From the NCBI GenBank assembly GCA_001414325.1, contig LLKB01000005.1:1177033-1241032 (forward strand): a stretch of DNA of 64,000 nt, written 5' to 3'. Below are positions 1 through 8,349 of the stretch, piece after piece. A program made the translations under genes and the position numbers. Origin of the DNA: Butyribacter intestini. Lineage in GTDB: Bacteria > Bacillota > Clostridia > Lachnospirales > Lachnospiraceae. The notes beneath the pieces are model-generated. The model was not told the origin of the DNA and did not search any database. It worked only from the letters and a program-made list of their open reading frames with translations. Numbering within the stretch: the stretch's first letter is position 1; each line of letters starts with the position of its first letter.

Positions 1-106
1 AGTTGTTGCAATTATTGCTATTTTATTGTAATTTACCACATACATTGTGTTTTTCCGTTTTTAATTGCGGTAACTTGAGATACTCTTCTCCGTTTTTTCG
101 CATATT

Positions 107-1267
107 TTATATGCAGTTACGCAAAAAATCTAATCCACCATCTATATATCCTAAATATCCGTATTCATACCTTACTTTCGGAATCTCTGATATTTCTCTG
201 TTTGCAACAAATCTTACGCTCGTTTCTACATCCGCAGAATATACATCTATATCAAACTCTGATATTTCCTTATCTGTTTTGTTTCCTAGTGATATTGTCA
301 CACTTTGAGGATTGCATCCTATAATCCCTATTTTCTGAATATTGGTACAATTACTTAAATCCAATTCATTTATTCTTGACCAATTCATATAAAATTCTTT
401 TAAACAATATGTTTTAGGCATTTTCAATTCGTCAAGTGGTGTATGAGAAATATTAACTGTCTTAATTTTTCTGTTATTTGATAAATCTATCTGCTTTATA
501 TTAAAGACCGAATTTATATACACTCCTTCTAAATTTTGACATCCTGAAAAATCTATTCTGTTTAAATATGGATAATTTCCTTCTTCTGCAGACTCTCCAT
601 ATCCAACATCTAAAAAGAAATATTTCAATGTCGGATTATTTCCTAAGTCAATGCTTTTCAAATTATTTCCGGTAACTGAACCAAAATACTGTATTTTTTT
701 AAACCGTGGTAAATTAATTTCTGTAAGTATTTCTTTAGCCTCAAGTGACATTCCTCTGATATATCCATAATCATCCCATTCTATCCATTTGTCATGCAGA
801 AAATCATCTCCTTCTGCATACCAATCATTTCCCATCTCCTTTGAACTCTTTATAAAACACTCCTTATAAAATTTCGTGAGCTGTTTTATTTCTGATTTTT
901 TAGGTGCCTGTTTCTTTACTGTTATATTATAAATAGTTTTTTTCTTCCCCTGTTTTGCCTGTAGCTTTACACTTCCAGATTTTTGTGCTTTTATTTTTAT
1001 TTCTCCATTGTCTTTTTTTATTACTGATATGTTCTGCTGTCCACTTACAATACTCCATACTACCTTTTTCTCACTTTTTGGTGCTTTTATCGTCTTTTTC
1101 TGTGCAACCGTTACTTTTACTTTTTTTACATTCTTCTTGTCCTTAGCCTGTTTTGTTTTTGATGCTACTGCAGTCACACTTCTCATTCCAACATCAACGA
1201 AAATACCTGTTGAAACTAAAGAAACACTCAATGATAGTGCAAGTAATTTTTTTAATCTCATGCTCAT
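107..1267 (-). CDS. Secreted leucine-rich-repeat surface protein
   Basis: A 386-residue secreted protein. It has an N-terminal signal peptide (basic MRLKKLL followed by a hydrophobic stretch). Next comes a Lys-rich segment of about 80 residues that resembles a bacterial Ig-like/BIG2 stalk (short beta-strand pattern ending in NITVKK). From about residue 190 there are irregular leucine-rich repeats with the pattern LxxIDLxNNxxLK, as in the secreted LRR proteins of gut Clostridia. I chose the ATG at 1267 because GGAGG lies 7 bases before it; the ATG at 1273 touches the Shine-Dalgarno. It lies downstream of the subtilase on the same strand, separated by a terminator-like hairpin. No anchor motif (LPxTG) is visible. 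The function is unknown; adhesion or glycan binding is only a guess from fold type. Confidence 0.75.
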   Translation of the reverse strand: MSMRLKKLLALSLSVSLVSTGIFVDVGMRSVTAVASKTKQAKDKKNVKKVKVTVAQKKTIKAPKSEKKVVWSIVSGQQNISVIKKDNGEIKIKAQKSGSVKLQAKQGKKKTIYNITVKKQAPKKSEIKQLTKFYKECFIKSSKEMGNDWYAEGDDFLHDKWIEWDDYGYIRGMSLEAKEILTEINLPRFKKIQYFGSVTGNNLKSIDLGNNPTLKYFFLDVGYGESAEEGNYPYLNRIDFSGCQNLEGVYINSVFNIKQIDLSNNRKIKTVNISHTPLDELKMPKTYCLKEFYMNWSRINELDLSNCTNIQKIGIIGCNPQSVTISLGNKTDKEISEFDIDVYSADVETSVRFVANREISEIPKVRYEYGYLGYIDGGLDFLRNCI

Positions 1268-1294
1268 AATCATTCCTCCCTCCCATGTAAAAAC

Positions 1295-1339
1295 ATCTGC
1301 CTTATATTTTTATAATTATTCTTATAATATAAGACAGAT
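1295..1339 (-). terminator. Terminator-like hairpin after the subtilase gene
   Basis: On the minus strand ATCTGTCTTATATT pairs imperfectly with AATATAAGGCAGAT and is followed by GTTTTT. It sits between the subtilase stop codon and the start of the LRR protein gene, so it probably ends the peptide-protease transcript. Confidence 0.5.
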
Positions 1340-1382
1340 ATTTTTGGATTTTGTTGCAGTTTTTTATTCAATAACTATTATA

Positions 1383-3587
1383 TTATTCTTTTATTCCTGT
1401 TGATAATTGATCTATACTTGCCATATTGGATTTAAAATAACTTGGACTAACTCTGTTCATATATTCAGCATATCCAATTAATGTAAATGCTCCTTGATAT
1501 GGCTTATACACAGAACTGAAATTAAAATCAGAAGCCGACAACTCTCTTTCATTTTGATATTTTTTCAATATACTTTTTGCAACCTTTACAGCTCCGTCTA
1601 CTCTATTAGGATAATACGAAGCATCATCCGCAAGTTTCTTTCCTGTTGAAGTATTTTTATCATGTTTAATTAATGCTCCATCACTGCTACATGATGAATG
1701 AGAAAATGTATCCATCGCATTATGCAATGCCAGTCCTAAAATTACTATTGAGCGATTTTTATTATTATTAGATACTGTCGTATTTGTATTGCTCTGCTTT
1801 ACACAAAAATTAAATATTTTATCCCAGCTAACTGTTTTTTTGTTTATTAAAACACCTGTTTCTTCTTTTTCTTTCTCGCCATTTTCTTTTACATTTATTT
1901 TTACAGGTCCTCCGCTCGGACGCATTGTTTTTACAATTCCATTTTTTGAATCTGCATTTAATCTATCCATAATTACTTCATAATCAGAATCGTAAATTCC
2001 TGCAACTTTATCTGGTCTGGTATATATTCCATTTTTATAATTCATAGCCAATTTATATATCTGCATAGTATTAGCAATATAATTTGACCTAATCTTTGTG
2101 CTATGTTTATGTAAAAGTTTTCTACTCGAATCAAATGTATGATGCTGTCCATATCCATAACCATGAAAAGTCCAATTATATGTCATTCTAGAAATTCCGG
2201 CATCATCTCCTAATGTATCTGTAGTATTTGATTTATCCTCATCATGGTCTGAATATATCAATGCTCCATACAACAATTTTAATTCTACTCCTGTCAATCC
2301 ACTCGAAGATGAAACACTTGTATGTACAGCATCTCCCCATAATGCTTCAGCATTATCAGTTTCGCTAAAATTTTCTACTTTCTCAGGATTTTTCTCTATA
2401 ATATCACTATTATCAATCCCTTCCTGATAATTTTTTGAAAACTCATCATACTTATTTTGGGCATATTGTAAGTCTATTAATCCACTTCCATCCTCTAGTT
2501 TTTTTGATGTTTCTTTTAATAAATCTCTTATAAATTCCTTTGATTTACTTTTATCTTTTGCCCATAATACTGCCGCTACTCCCGTAACATGAGGAGCCGC
2601 TACACTTGTTCCGCTCACCTGCAGCGTACCATCTAAAAAACAGGCCGATTTAACAGCTTCACCCGGTGCAGCCAATTCTACTCTCTCGTCATCGGCACTA
2701 TTCTTTGATATATTTCCATCCTTTGATACCGAACCAACTGCTATCACTTCATCATAAGCTGCCGGATATTGAATTTGTTTATCATTTCCTGCTGCCGCTA
2801 TTATTAACACACCTTTTGAGTCTGCATATTTTATTGCCTGTTCAAGTATATCTGCATTGGTTTTTGTTCCTAAACTTAAATTGATTATATTAACACCCTT
2901 ATCAACTGCCCAATAAATTCCATCAACTATTCTGCTTAAAGGTGCTTTATTCTCGCAGTCTAAGGCTTTAACTGAATATAATTCAACATTATCAGGTGCT
3001 ATTCCTGAAATTCCATCTTTATCTTTTGAATTTGCTGCAATAATCGCCGCCACTGCGGTTCCATGCCCGGTTCTGTCCTCATATATAATATTTATATCTT
3101 CTTCACCCGGTACAAGATTATATCTCTCTGCAACCTTTATACCATTAGTATAATCTACACCTGAATCAATTATTGCTACTTTAATCTTATCTTTGCTTTT
3201 TTCAGAATTTTCATCTGCATTTATCATCTGCATATTCCACTCTGATACATCCGTAATATTATCTTCTGTTTCTCCTAATCCCTCCATTTCACAATCAGGT
3301 TCTATCGTTATCCCCTGCTTTTTTTCCAATTGTTGAGCTTCCTTTTCAGACAGTTCTAAAACAGTTGTATTATGTTCTTCTAAGCTCTCTGCTTTTTCAG
3401 CTTCGTCCGATATACAGTCACCATATTTAGTCTGTATATCCTTAAACAATTCACCATTTTTTGTAGAAACAATATATTGTTCACTAGCTTCTGTCTCATC
3501 AGCATCCACATTTTCAAAATTCATATTAAATGATGTTATAACCATAGAAAAAATAATTCCTATTGTTAAAAGTGCTTTCTTTTTCAT
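1383..3587 (-). CDS. Secreted subtilisin-like serine protease (S8) with long C-terminal extension
   Basis: A 734-residue pre-pro-protease. Signal peptide residues 1-28; propeptide-like region (I9 style) about 30-125; S8 catalytic domain about 130-385. Catalytic residues are Asp141 (DSGVD), His175 (GHGTAVA) and Ser328 (GTSVAAPH), with the oxyanion Asn268 in AAGND, so it looks active. The remaining ~350 residues are not a known protease accessory domain to me. They are rich in His/Tyr and contain ALHNAMDTFSHSS, an HxxxDxxxH pattern recalling zinc phospholipase C-like folds (weak). Start: the ATG at 3587 has AGGAG upstream; longer in-frame readings run into the peptide gene. It lies 22 bp downstream of the AgrD-like gene, so the two are probably one transcript. 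It could be a quorum-controlled exoprotease or the peptide's processing enzyme; the sequence does not decide. Confidence 0.85.
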   Translation of the reverse strand: MKKKALLTIGIIFSMVITSFNMNFENVDADETEASEQYIVSTKNGELFKDIQTKYGDCISDEAEKAESLEEHNTTVLELSEKEAQQLEKKQGITIEPDCEMEGLGETEDNITDVSEWNMQMINADENSEKSKDKIKVAIIDSGVDYTNGIKVAERYNLVPGEEDINIIYEDRTGHGTAVAAIIAANSKDKDGISGIAPDNVELYSVKALDCENKAPLSRIVDGIYWAVDKGVNIINLSLGTKTNADILEQAIKYADSKGVLIIAAAGNDKQIQYPAAYDEVIAVGSVSKDGNISKNSADDERVELAAPGEAVKSACFLDGTLQVSGTSVAAPHVTGVAAVLWAKDKSKSKEFIRDLLKETSKKLEDGSGLIDLQYAQNKYDEFSKNYQEGIDNSDIIEKNPEKVENFSETDNAEALWGDAVHTSVSSSSGLTGVELKLLYGALIYSDHDEDKSNTTDTLGDDAGISRMTYNWTFHGYGYGQHHTFDSSRKLLHKHSTKIRSNYIANTMQIYKLAMNYKNGIYTRPDKVAGIYDSDYEVIMDRLNADSKNGIVKTMRPSGGPVKINVKENGEKEKEETGVLINKKTVSWDKIFNFCVKQSNTNTTVSNNNKNRSIVILGLALHNAMDTFSHSSCSSDGALIKHDKNTSTGKKLADDASYYPNRVDGAVKVAKSILKKYQNERELSASDFNFSSVYKPYQGAFTLIGYAEYMNRVSPSYFKSNMASIDQLSTGIKE

Positions 3588-3609
3588 ACGCACTTTCTCC
3601 TTTTTTCTT

Positions 3610-3762
3610 TTACAATCCCTTATGCTTACTAATGAAATCATCAAGTCCCTCAGGTTTCTCCGGCTCATAAAAAAGTATTCTGCAAGCCCTGCCTGCAATC
3701 GGTGCAATAAGCACTGCAAATGCACATAAAACATTTGCTGCCTTATAAGTAAATTTCTTCAC
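3610..3762 (-). CDS. AgrD-like cyclic lactone autoinducer peptide precursor
   Basis: A 50-residue peptide with a GTG start preceded by GGGAGG (spacing about 8). The N-terminal 26 residues are a basic, then hydrophobic amphipathic leader (MKKFTYKAANVLCAFAVLIA). Cys27 begins CRILF, the size of a five-residue thiolactone ring. The tail YEPEKPEGLDDF matches the acidic, Pro-containing C-terminal recognition region of AgrD-type precursors (compare the S. aureus tail with EVxVPKEL). Such peptides are cut by AgrB, cyclised, and sensed by AgrC. Here the sensor kinase and regulator genes are divergent, 350 bp away, but no AgrB is in the window. The gene is too short for standard ORF calling. The identification rests on composition, layout and neighbours; I am fairly sure, though the exact ring is inferred. 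Confidence 0.8.
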   Translation of the reverse strand: MKKFTYKAANVLCAFAVLIAPIAGRACRILFYEPEKPEGLDDFISKHKGL

Positions 3763-3835
3763 ATTCTTCACCTCCCATTTTACTATAGTCCAAAAAAAAT
3801 ATTAACTCCCACATTGTCCTATTTATATTTCATAT

Positions 3836-3903
3836 ATCATACCACACTTTCATCTAATATCTGTTTTTTTCAGACGAATGGTCAAATTTTATCGACTTTC
3901 GGT
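3836..3903 (-). promoter_or_regulatory. LytTR operator and promoter of the AgrD-like/protease operon
   Basis: Minus-strand repeats ACCGAAAGT (3895-3903) and ACCATTCGT (3874-3882) are separated by exactly 12 bp, the layout bound by LytTR-family regulators. A -10 box TATGAT lies at 3836-3841, 32 bp past the second repeat. There is no good -35, as expected of an activator-dependent promoter. The likely regulator is the divergent AgrA-like protein. Confidence 0.65.
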
Positions 3904-3926
3904 TATAGTTTTCTTTTCATAATAAC

Positions 3927-3994
3927 ACCACTTATCCACTATTTTTAACCATTCGTCAAAATTTGTAGCTTATAGGTATATTATCTGATATAAT
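3927..3994 (+). promoter_or_regulatory. LytTR operator and promoter of the AgrA/AgrC-like operon
   Basis: Repeats ACCACTTAT (3927-3935) and ACCATTCGT (3948-3956) have a 12-bp spacer. TATAAT lies at 3989-3994, 32 bp past the second repeat, the same distance as on the opposite strand. A poor -35 (TTGTAG, 3963-3968) sits at a long 20-bp spacing, which resembles agr-type promoters. This suggests autoactivation of the regulator-kinase operon. Confidence 0.65.
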
Positions 3995-4112
3995 AACTCC
4001 AAAATCCTATATCATAAATTTGTGCATTTATTTTGCATACAATAGAATTTTGCATAAACTCTTTATATTACTGCTTATGCGTTCATTATTTTATCCACTT
4101 GGAGGATTTCAC

Positions 4113-4847
4113 ATGATACTTAATGTTGCTATTTGCGATGATGAAGAAAACGATATTGACATAATATCAGATTACCTTTTTAAATATCAAATGATACATG
4201 ATGTTGATTTTAATATCAGCCGCTTTCAATCCGGTCAAAACCTTTTAAATACATACTCAAAGCATGGCGTGTTTCAGCTTTTATTTATTGATGTAGAAAT
4301 GCCTGAATTGTCCGGTCTTGATGTTGCTAAACGAATAAGAAAACTTCCTGACCGTGATGTAAAGATTGTTTTTGTGAGCAATTATCCGGAATATATGCAA
4401 AACAGTTTTGATGTTCAGGCTTTTCAATACCTGTCAAAACCATTATCATATGAAAAATTCAACATGGTTATGAACAATATAATTGAAGATTTTAATTTGA
4501 CACATACAGTTCAATTTATTATAAAAACTGATTTATCAGAAGAAGTCATATATTCGCACAAAATAATTTACATACATACGATTGATGCACATTTAAAAAG
4601 ACTCGAAATAGTGTTAGAGGATCATTCTATAGAAACTATAGGCACTTTATCTGAGTGGGAAATATCTTTAAAAGATTATAATTTTATATTGTCCCACAGG
4701 GGGTACCTTGTCAACACTTCACAGATACATTATTTTGAAGATAAAAAACTTATTATGAATAATGGTGATGCAATTCCCGTAAGCAGGCGAAAAGAAAAAG
4801 AAATCCGAACTCTTTTTGCCCATATATGTATAAGCGGAGGTTTATAA
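4113..4847 (+). CDS. AgrA-like LytTR response regulator
   Basis: A 244-residue response regulator. The receiver domain (1-125) has the acidic pocket CDDEE near the N-terminus, the phospho-acceptor Asp60 (LFIDVEMPE) and a conserved Lys in LSKPL. A LytTR DNA-binding domain (about 140-240) follows, with the typical LSHRGYLVN segment. I chose the ATG at 4113, which follows GGAGGATTTCAC; the upstream in-frame start has no ribosome site. It is translationally coupled to the kinase gene (TAATG overlap). Two LytTR-type repeat pairs lie in the promoter region it shares with the peptide gene, so it probably activates both directions after phosphorylation by the kinase. Confidence 0.9.
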   Translation: MILNVAICDDEENDIDIISDYLFKYQMIHDVDFNISRFQSGQNLLNTYSKHGVFQLLFIDVEMPELSGLDVAKRIRKLPDRDVKIVFVSNYPEYMQNSFDVQAFQYLSKPLSYEKFNMVMNNIIEDFNLTHTVQFIIKTDLSEEVIYSHKIIYIHTIDAHLKRLEIVLEDHSIETIGTLSEWEISLKDYNFILSHRGYLVNTSQIHYFEDKKLIMNNGDAIPVSRRKEKEIRTLFAHICISGGL

Positions 4848-6148
4848 TGATTTACACTTTAACATCTGATATTTTTGATATTTTTACTATGAACATATTT
4901 TTTAATACTATTTTTCAAAAGCGTAATAAAAATATTCCTTATCCTATATTTATATCATTCTTTGTACTATATGAATTTATAGGATTTATCACCAACAGTT
5001 ATTTTAATCTGTCAGGCAGTAAACATTTGTATATTGTCTCTTTAGTAAGTATATTAACAATATTTTTACTGACATTTTTATATAATGCAAACCTTAAACT
5101 GCGTTTACTTAGTGCCATATCTTATCATGTTCTGGGCGGCTTATCAGAAGTTGTGATATATATTATTATATCCTACTTTCCAAAGGAAGACAGGGCTAAA
5201 ATACTCTCCCAAAACGGTATCTGCCTTGCTATATCACAAATTTTATTTTTTGTGTTTATAATGTTTGCCGTTCTTTTTGTAAAAAGAAAAAAGAGTGAAT
5301 TACTTACATTACAATACTCAATACTTATTTTGTTTACACCGGTTTTAACTAATATACTTATTTTAAGTATCTCTAATGCACCAAAAAATAATATTTTTCA
5401 TAAAACAATGAATACACTTGCAATAATAGGACTTCTTGCTGCAAATATAGTCAACTACTTTTTACTTGACAGCCTTTTAAAAGTAAAAGAATTGGAAATC
5501 ACCAAAAAACAGTTAAATGATAAACTTGAATATCAGACAAAGAAATATCTTCTTTTATCAACAACTTATAAAAATTCACGCAAGATTATCCACGATGTTA
5601 AAAAGCATTATTTTTTCATCAGGGAATGTCTGCACAAACAACACTACAGTGAAATTGATGATTATATTAATACATCTATCGGAGATATGGAGCAGACTTT
5701 CAACCGCATCAATACCGGAAATCTTGTTATTGACTCTTTTGTAAGTAACTATATGATGCTTGCGGAACATAATAATATCGTATTTAAAACAAATATTAAA
5801 GTTGACCTTGACAATATACAGATATCCGATTATGATTTCAGCATTATTCTCGGAAATCTTTTGGATAATTGCTATAATGCGTGTGAAAAAATAATGCCAC
5901 CAAGAAAAAGAGAGATTGATGTTGATATTTTCACAACAGAGCGTGAACTTGTAATTCATTTATACAATACATTTCTCCCTGACACGATAAAATACGATGA
6001 TGATGAACTTGTTCACGGTTATGGTACTGCTAATGTTTTTAATATCACACACACTAACCGTGGTAATTATAATAATTTTATCAAAGAAAATTTTTATCAT
6101 GCCGTTGTTACTATTCCATGTAATATTGATAAATATAAGAAAATATAA
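4847..6148 (+). CDS. AgrC-like sensor histidine kinase
   Basis: A 433-residue membrane kinase. The first ~205 residues form about six transmembrane helices, the peptide-sensing part in AgrC-type receptors. The phospho-acceptor is His249 in KIIHDVKKH. The GHKL ATPase domain follows, with the N box NLLDNCYNAC and a short G box YGTANV. The ATP lid is short, as in the HPK10 group of kinases. The start at 4847 overlaps the regulator stop codon by one base, and GGAGG lies upstream. It very likely senses a cyclic peptide; the adjacent AgrD-like product is the natural candidate. No AgrB gene follows it, unlike a standard agr locus. Confidence 0.9.
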   Translation: MIYTLTSDIFDIFTMNIFFNTIFQKRNKNIPYPIFISFFVLYEFIGFITNSYFNLSGSKHLYIVSLVSILTIFLLTFLYNANLKLRLLSAISYHVLGGLSEVVIYIIISYFPKEDRAKILSQNGICLAISQILFFVFIMFAVLFVKRKKSELLTLQYSILILFTPVLTNILILSISNAPKNNIFHKTMNTLAIIGLLAANIVNYFLLDSLLKVKELEITKKQLNDKLEYQTKKYLLLSTTYKNSRKIIHDVKKHYFFIRECLHKQHYSEIDDYINTSIGDMEQTFNRINTGNLVIDSFVSNYMMLAEHNNIVFKTNIKVDLDNIQISDYDFSIILGNLLDNCYNACEKIMPPRKREIDVDIFTTERELVIHLYNTFLPDTIKYDDDELVHGYGTANVFNITHTNRGNYNNFIKENFYHAVVTIPCNIDKYKKI

Positions 6149-6179
6149 TTTGATACTATTCAAGGATTGGTACAAAATA

Positions 6180-6275
6180 GTAACAGTTCAGCCATAAAAA
6201 GATAATTGGCAATACAATGAGCTTGTTCATTGTATTGTTAAGTAGCTTTTTATGGTAGAATAGCCTTTCATTTCT
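6180..6275 (+). mobile_element. Truncated copy of the 182-bp MITE
   Basis: The sequence begins with the terminal repeat GTAACAGTTCAGCC and matches the first ~96 bp of the two full copies at 12913 and 17459, with some substitutions in the middle. The match stops after TTTCATTTCT and the right terminal repeat is absent, so this is an older, 3'-truncated insertion. Confidence 0.75.
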
Positions 6276-6297
6276 TACATCTGATATTACCGATAAT

Positions 6298-6339
6298 AAT
6301 TTCAGCCATATACATATTCAATATATATGGCTGAAATCA
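6298..6339. terminator. Bidirectional terminator between the kinase and ecfT
   Basis: ATTTCAGCCATATA pairs with TATATGGCTGAAAT around a short loop. T/A-rich sequence lies on both sides. The plus-strand kinase gene and the minus-strand ecfT gene converge here. Confidence 0.6.
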
Positions 6340-6363
6340 TATAAATTTTATTAAGTTATTTCC

Positions 6364-7173
6364 TCAAAATACTGAAAACTTTACCACTACTCCGAGCACT
6401 ACCGCATAGGCTGCTACCGTCAGGTAAGCTATCACATCCTGTTTTTTATATTTTAAAGGCTTCATCTTTGTTCTGCCCTCTCCGCCGTGATAACATCTCG
6501 CATCCATCGCAAGTGCAAGGTCATTCGCTCTCCTTGCCGCTGATATGAAAAGCGGTATGAGTATAGGAAGCATTGCTTTTATCCTCTGAATGACATTGCC
6601 CGACTCAAAGTCTGCTCCTCTCGCCATCTGTGCTTTCATTATCTTGTCCGTCTCATCGACAAGTATCGGTATAAATCTGAGTGCTATCGACATCATCATT
6701 GCAATCTCATGTACCGGTACTTTTATCTTATTCAACGGTTTTAAAAGTTTTTCAAGTGCATCCGTGAGCTGATTTGGTGTTGTTGTGAGTGTCATAAGTG
6801 ATGAACCTATGATAAGAAATGTAAGTCTGAGTGCCATAAACACTGATCGTTTAACACCTTCAAGCGTAATAGTAAATACCCACGCTTTTACAAGCACTAC
6901 CTCTCCGGGTGTCCAGAACAGGTTTAACGCCGCCGTAAATATAAGCATGAACATTATAGGCTTAAGACCTTTTACCATGAACTTAAATGGCACATGGGAT
7001 ATTTTTACAAGTATTGCAAAAAATAATGCTGCGATTATATATCCGCTAAATTTATTAAAGCAGAATAATGATATTAGATATGCTAATGTTCCAACCACCT
7101 TTACTCTTGGGTCAAGCCTGTGTATTACTGAATCTGTCGCATAATATTGTCCAATGGTAATATCTCTAATCAT
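6364..7173 (-). CDS. ecfT: Energy-coupling factor transporter transmembrane protein EcfT
   Basis: A 269-residue integral membrane T component of an ECF-type vitamin/micronutrient importer. It has about five to six hydrophobic helices and the two Ala-Arg-Gly-type coupling helices seen here as AQMARGADFESG and DARCYHGG, which contact the ATPases. It starts inside the end of ecfA2 (4-bp ATGA overlap), so it is translationally coupled. No substrate-binding S component lies nearby, so the module is probably shared by S components encoded elsewhere (group II ECF). Confidence 0.93.
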   Translation of the reverse strand: MIRDITIGQYYATDSVIHRLDPRVKVVGTLAYLISLFCFNKFSGYIIAALFFAILVKISHVPFKFMVKGLKPIMFMLIFTAALNLFWTPGEVVLVKAWVFTITLEGVKRSVFMALRLTFLIIGSSLMTLTTTPNQLTDALEKLLKPLNKIKVPVHEIAMMMSIALRFIPILVDETDKIMKAQMARGADFESGNVIQRIKAMLPILIPLFISAARRANDLALAMDARCYHGGEGRTKMKPLKYKKQDVIAYLTVAAYAVVLGVVVKFSVF

Positions 7174-8027
7174 TTGTTCCCTTTCATATATTTATTAAAA
7201 ATAGCATCTGCCGCTTCTTTCGGTGTTATACATTCCTGTTCTATCCCTGCTCCAAGTACATTGAGTTTGTGTATGACATTTGTTGCCTGCGGCACGCCCA
7301 ATCCGATTTCTTCAAGTTCCCTCTGATATTTAAACACTTTTCTGGGTTCGCCGTCAAGAACTATCTTTCCGTCATTCATTACAATCATTCTGTCAACATA
7401 TTTTGCCACATCATCCATGCTGTGGGACACAAGTAGTATCGTCATATCGTTTTCACGGTGAAGTTTTGCGAGAAGTTCAAGTATCTCGTCCCTGCCTGCC
7501 GGGTCAAGACCTGCCATCGGTTCATCGAGTATGAGTATCTTTGGTTTCATCGCCAGCACACCCGCTATCGCAACACGCCTTTTTTGTCCTCCCGACAGTG
7601 CAAACGGCGACGCATCAAGAAGGTCATCACCTATGCCGACCATTTTAAGAGCCTCGAAAGACCTCATCTCAACTTCAAGATTATCAAGACCTAAGTTTTT
7701 CGGTCCAAACTTCACATCCTCTATAACAGATACCTCAAACAACTGGTGCTCCGGATACTGAAACACAAGACCGACATTTCCTCTAAGCTCTTTCATCGAA
7801 AAGCCTTTATCATAAATATTCTTCTCTTCATAATAAATATTTCCCGATGTTGCCTTTTCAAGACCATTTAAAAGCTGTGTCAAAGTCGATTTGCCCGAAC
7901 CCGTATGACCGACAAGCCCTATAAACTCACCATCATTTATTTTTAAATTTATATCATCCAGAGCTTTCTTCTCCTCAGCAGTCCCTGCGGCATATACATA
8001 ATCAACATTTTCAAGTCTAATTCCCAT
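7170..8027 (-). CDS. ecfA2: Energy-coupling factor transporter ATPase EcfA2
   Basis: A 285-residue ABC ATPase. Walker A is GHTGSGKST, the signature LSGGQKRRVAIAG, Walker B ILILDEP, and the switch His is in LLVSHSMDD. It pairs with EcfA1 to drive uptake through EcfT. The ATG at 8027 follows GGAGG with a 5-base gap; an upstream in-frame TTG lies inside that ribosome site and was rejected. It overlaps ecfT by 4 bp. A ~320-bp gap holding a long palindromic element separates it from ecfA1. Confidence 0.95.
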   Translation of the reverse strand: MGIRLENVDYVYAAGTAEEKKALDDINLKINDGEFIGLVGHTGSGKSTLTQLLNGLEKATSGNIYYEEKNIYDKGFSMKELRGNVGLVFQYPEHQLFEVSVIEDVKFGPKNLGLDNLEVEMRSFEALKMVGIGDDLLDASPFALSGGQKRRVAIAGVLAMKPKILILDEPMAGLDPAGRDEILELLAKLHRENDMTILLVSHSMDDVAKYVDRMIVMNDGKIVLDGEPRKVFKYQRELEEIGLGVPQATNVIHKLNVLGAGIEQECITPKEAADAIFNKYMKGNK

Positions 8028-8205
8028 ATGAGCCTCCAAACCAACATATGATACACATTTACAATATTAATATATAAAAAATTATATACTATTTCACATA
8101 CAATAAATATATCATACAATATACTTATTAAAAATAAAATATATTTCCATTTCATACGCTATAATACAAATATCTTAATCAATCTTTTTTTCAATACCGT
8201 TAATG

Positions 8206-8348
8206 GATTTTGCAATGACAGCAAATAATATTAACAGGTATTCTGTATCCGTCAGTACTTAATGGTGGTCTTTTCACCATTTATGTACTGCTACGGAGAC
8301 AGCATAGCGGGAGCGTACCTGTGTTATTATTGCTGTCATTGCAAAATC
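8206..8348. repeat. Long imperfect palindromic intergenic element
   Basis: GATTTTGCAATGACAGC (8206-8222) is repeated inverted as GCTGTCATTGCAAAATC (8332-8348). The next ~15 bases continue to pair imperfectly. An inner stem pairs CAGTACTTAATGGTG with CACCATTTATGTACTG. The whole 143 bp folds into one long hairpin between ecfA2 and ecfA1, ending next to the ecfA1 stop codon. It could be a mobile palindromic element or an RNA-processing site; no T-run typical of a terminator follows. Confidence 0.6.
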
Positions 8349-8349
8349 A

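Noticed and set aside
1-106. Gene at the left edge
   Set aside because: The plus-strand reading frame there is antisense to the end of the LRR gene; no start or ribosome site supports it.
5576-6197. Minus- and plus-strand small frames overlapping the kinase gene
   Set aside because: They are shadows of the kinase coding sequence with no ribosome sites or recognisable products.
3781-6360. Search for an AgrB-type gene near the AgrD-like peptide
   Set aside because: No ~200-residue membrane protein with the AgrB His/Cys pattern is readable on either strand here or in flanking genes; the hydrophobic part at 4847-5460 belongs to the kinase.
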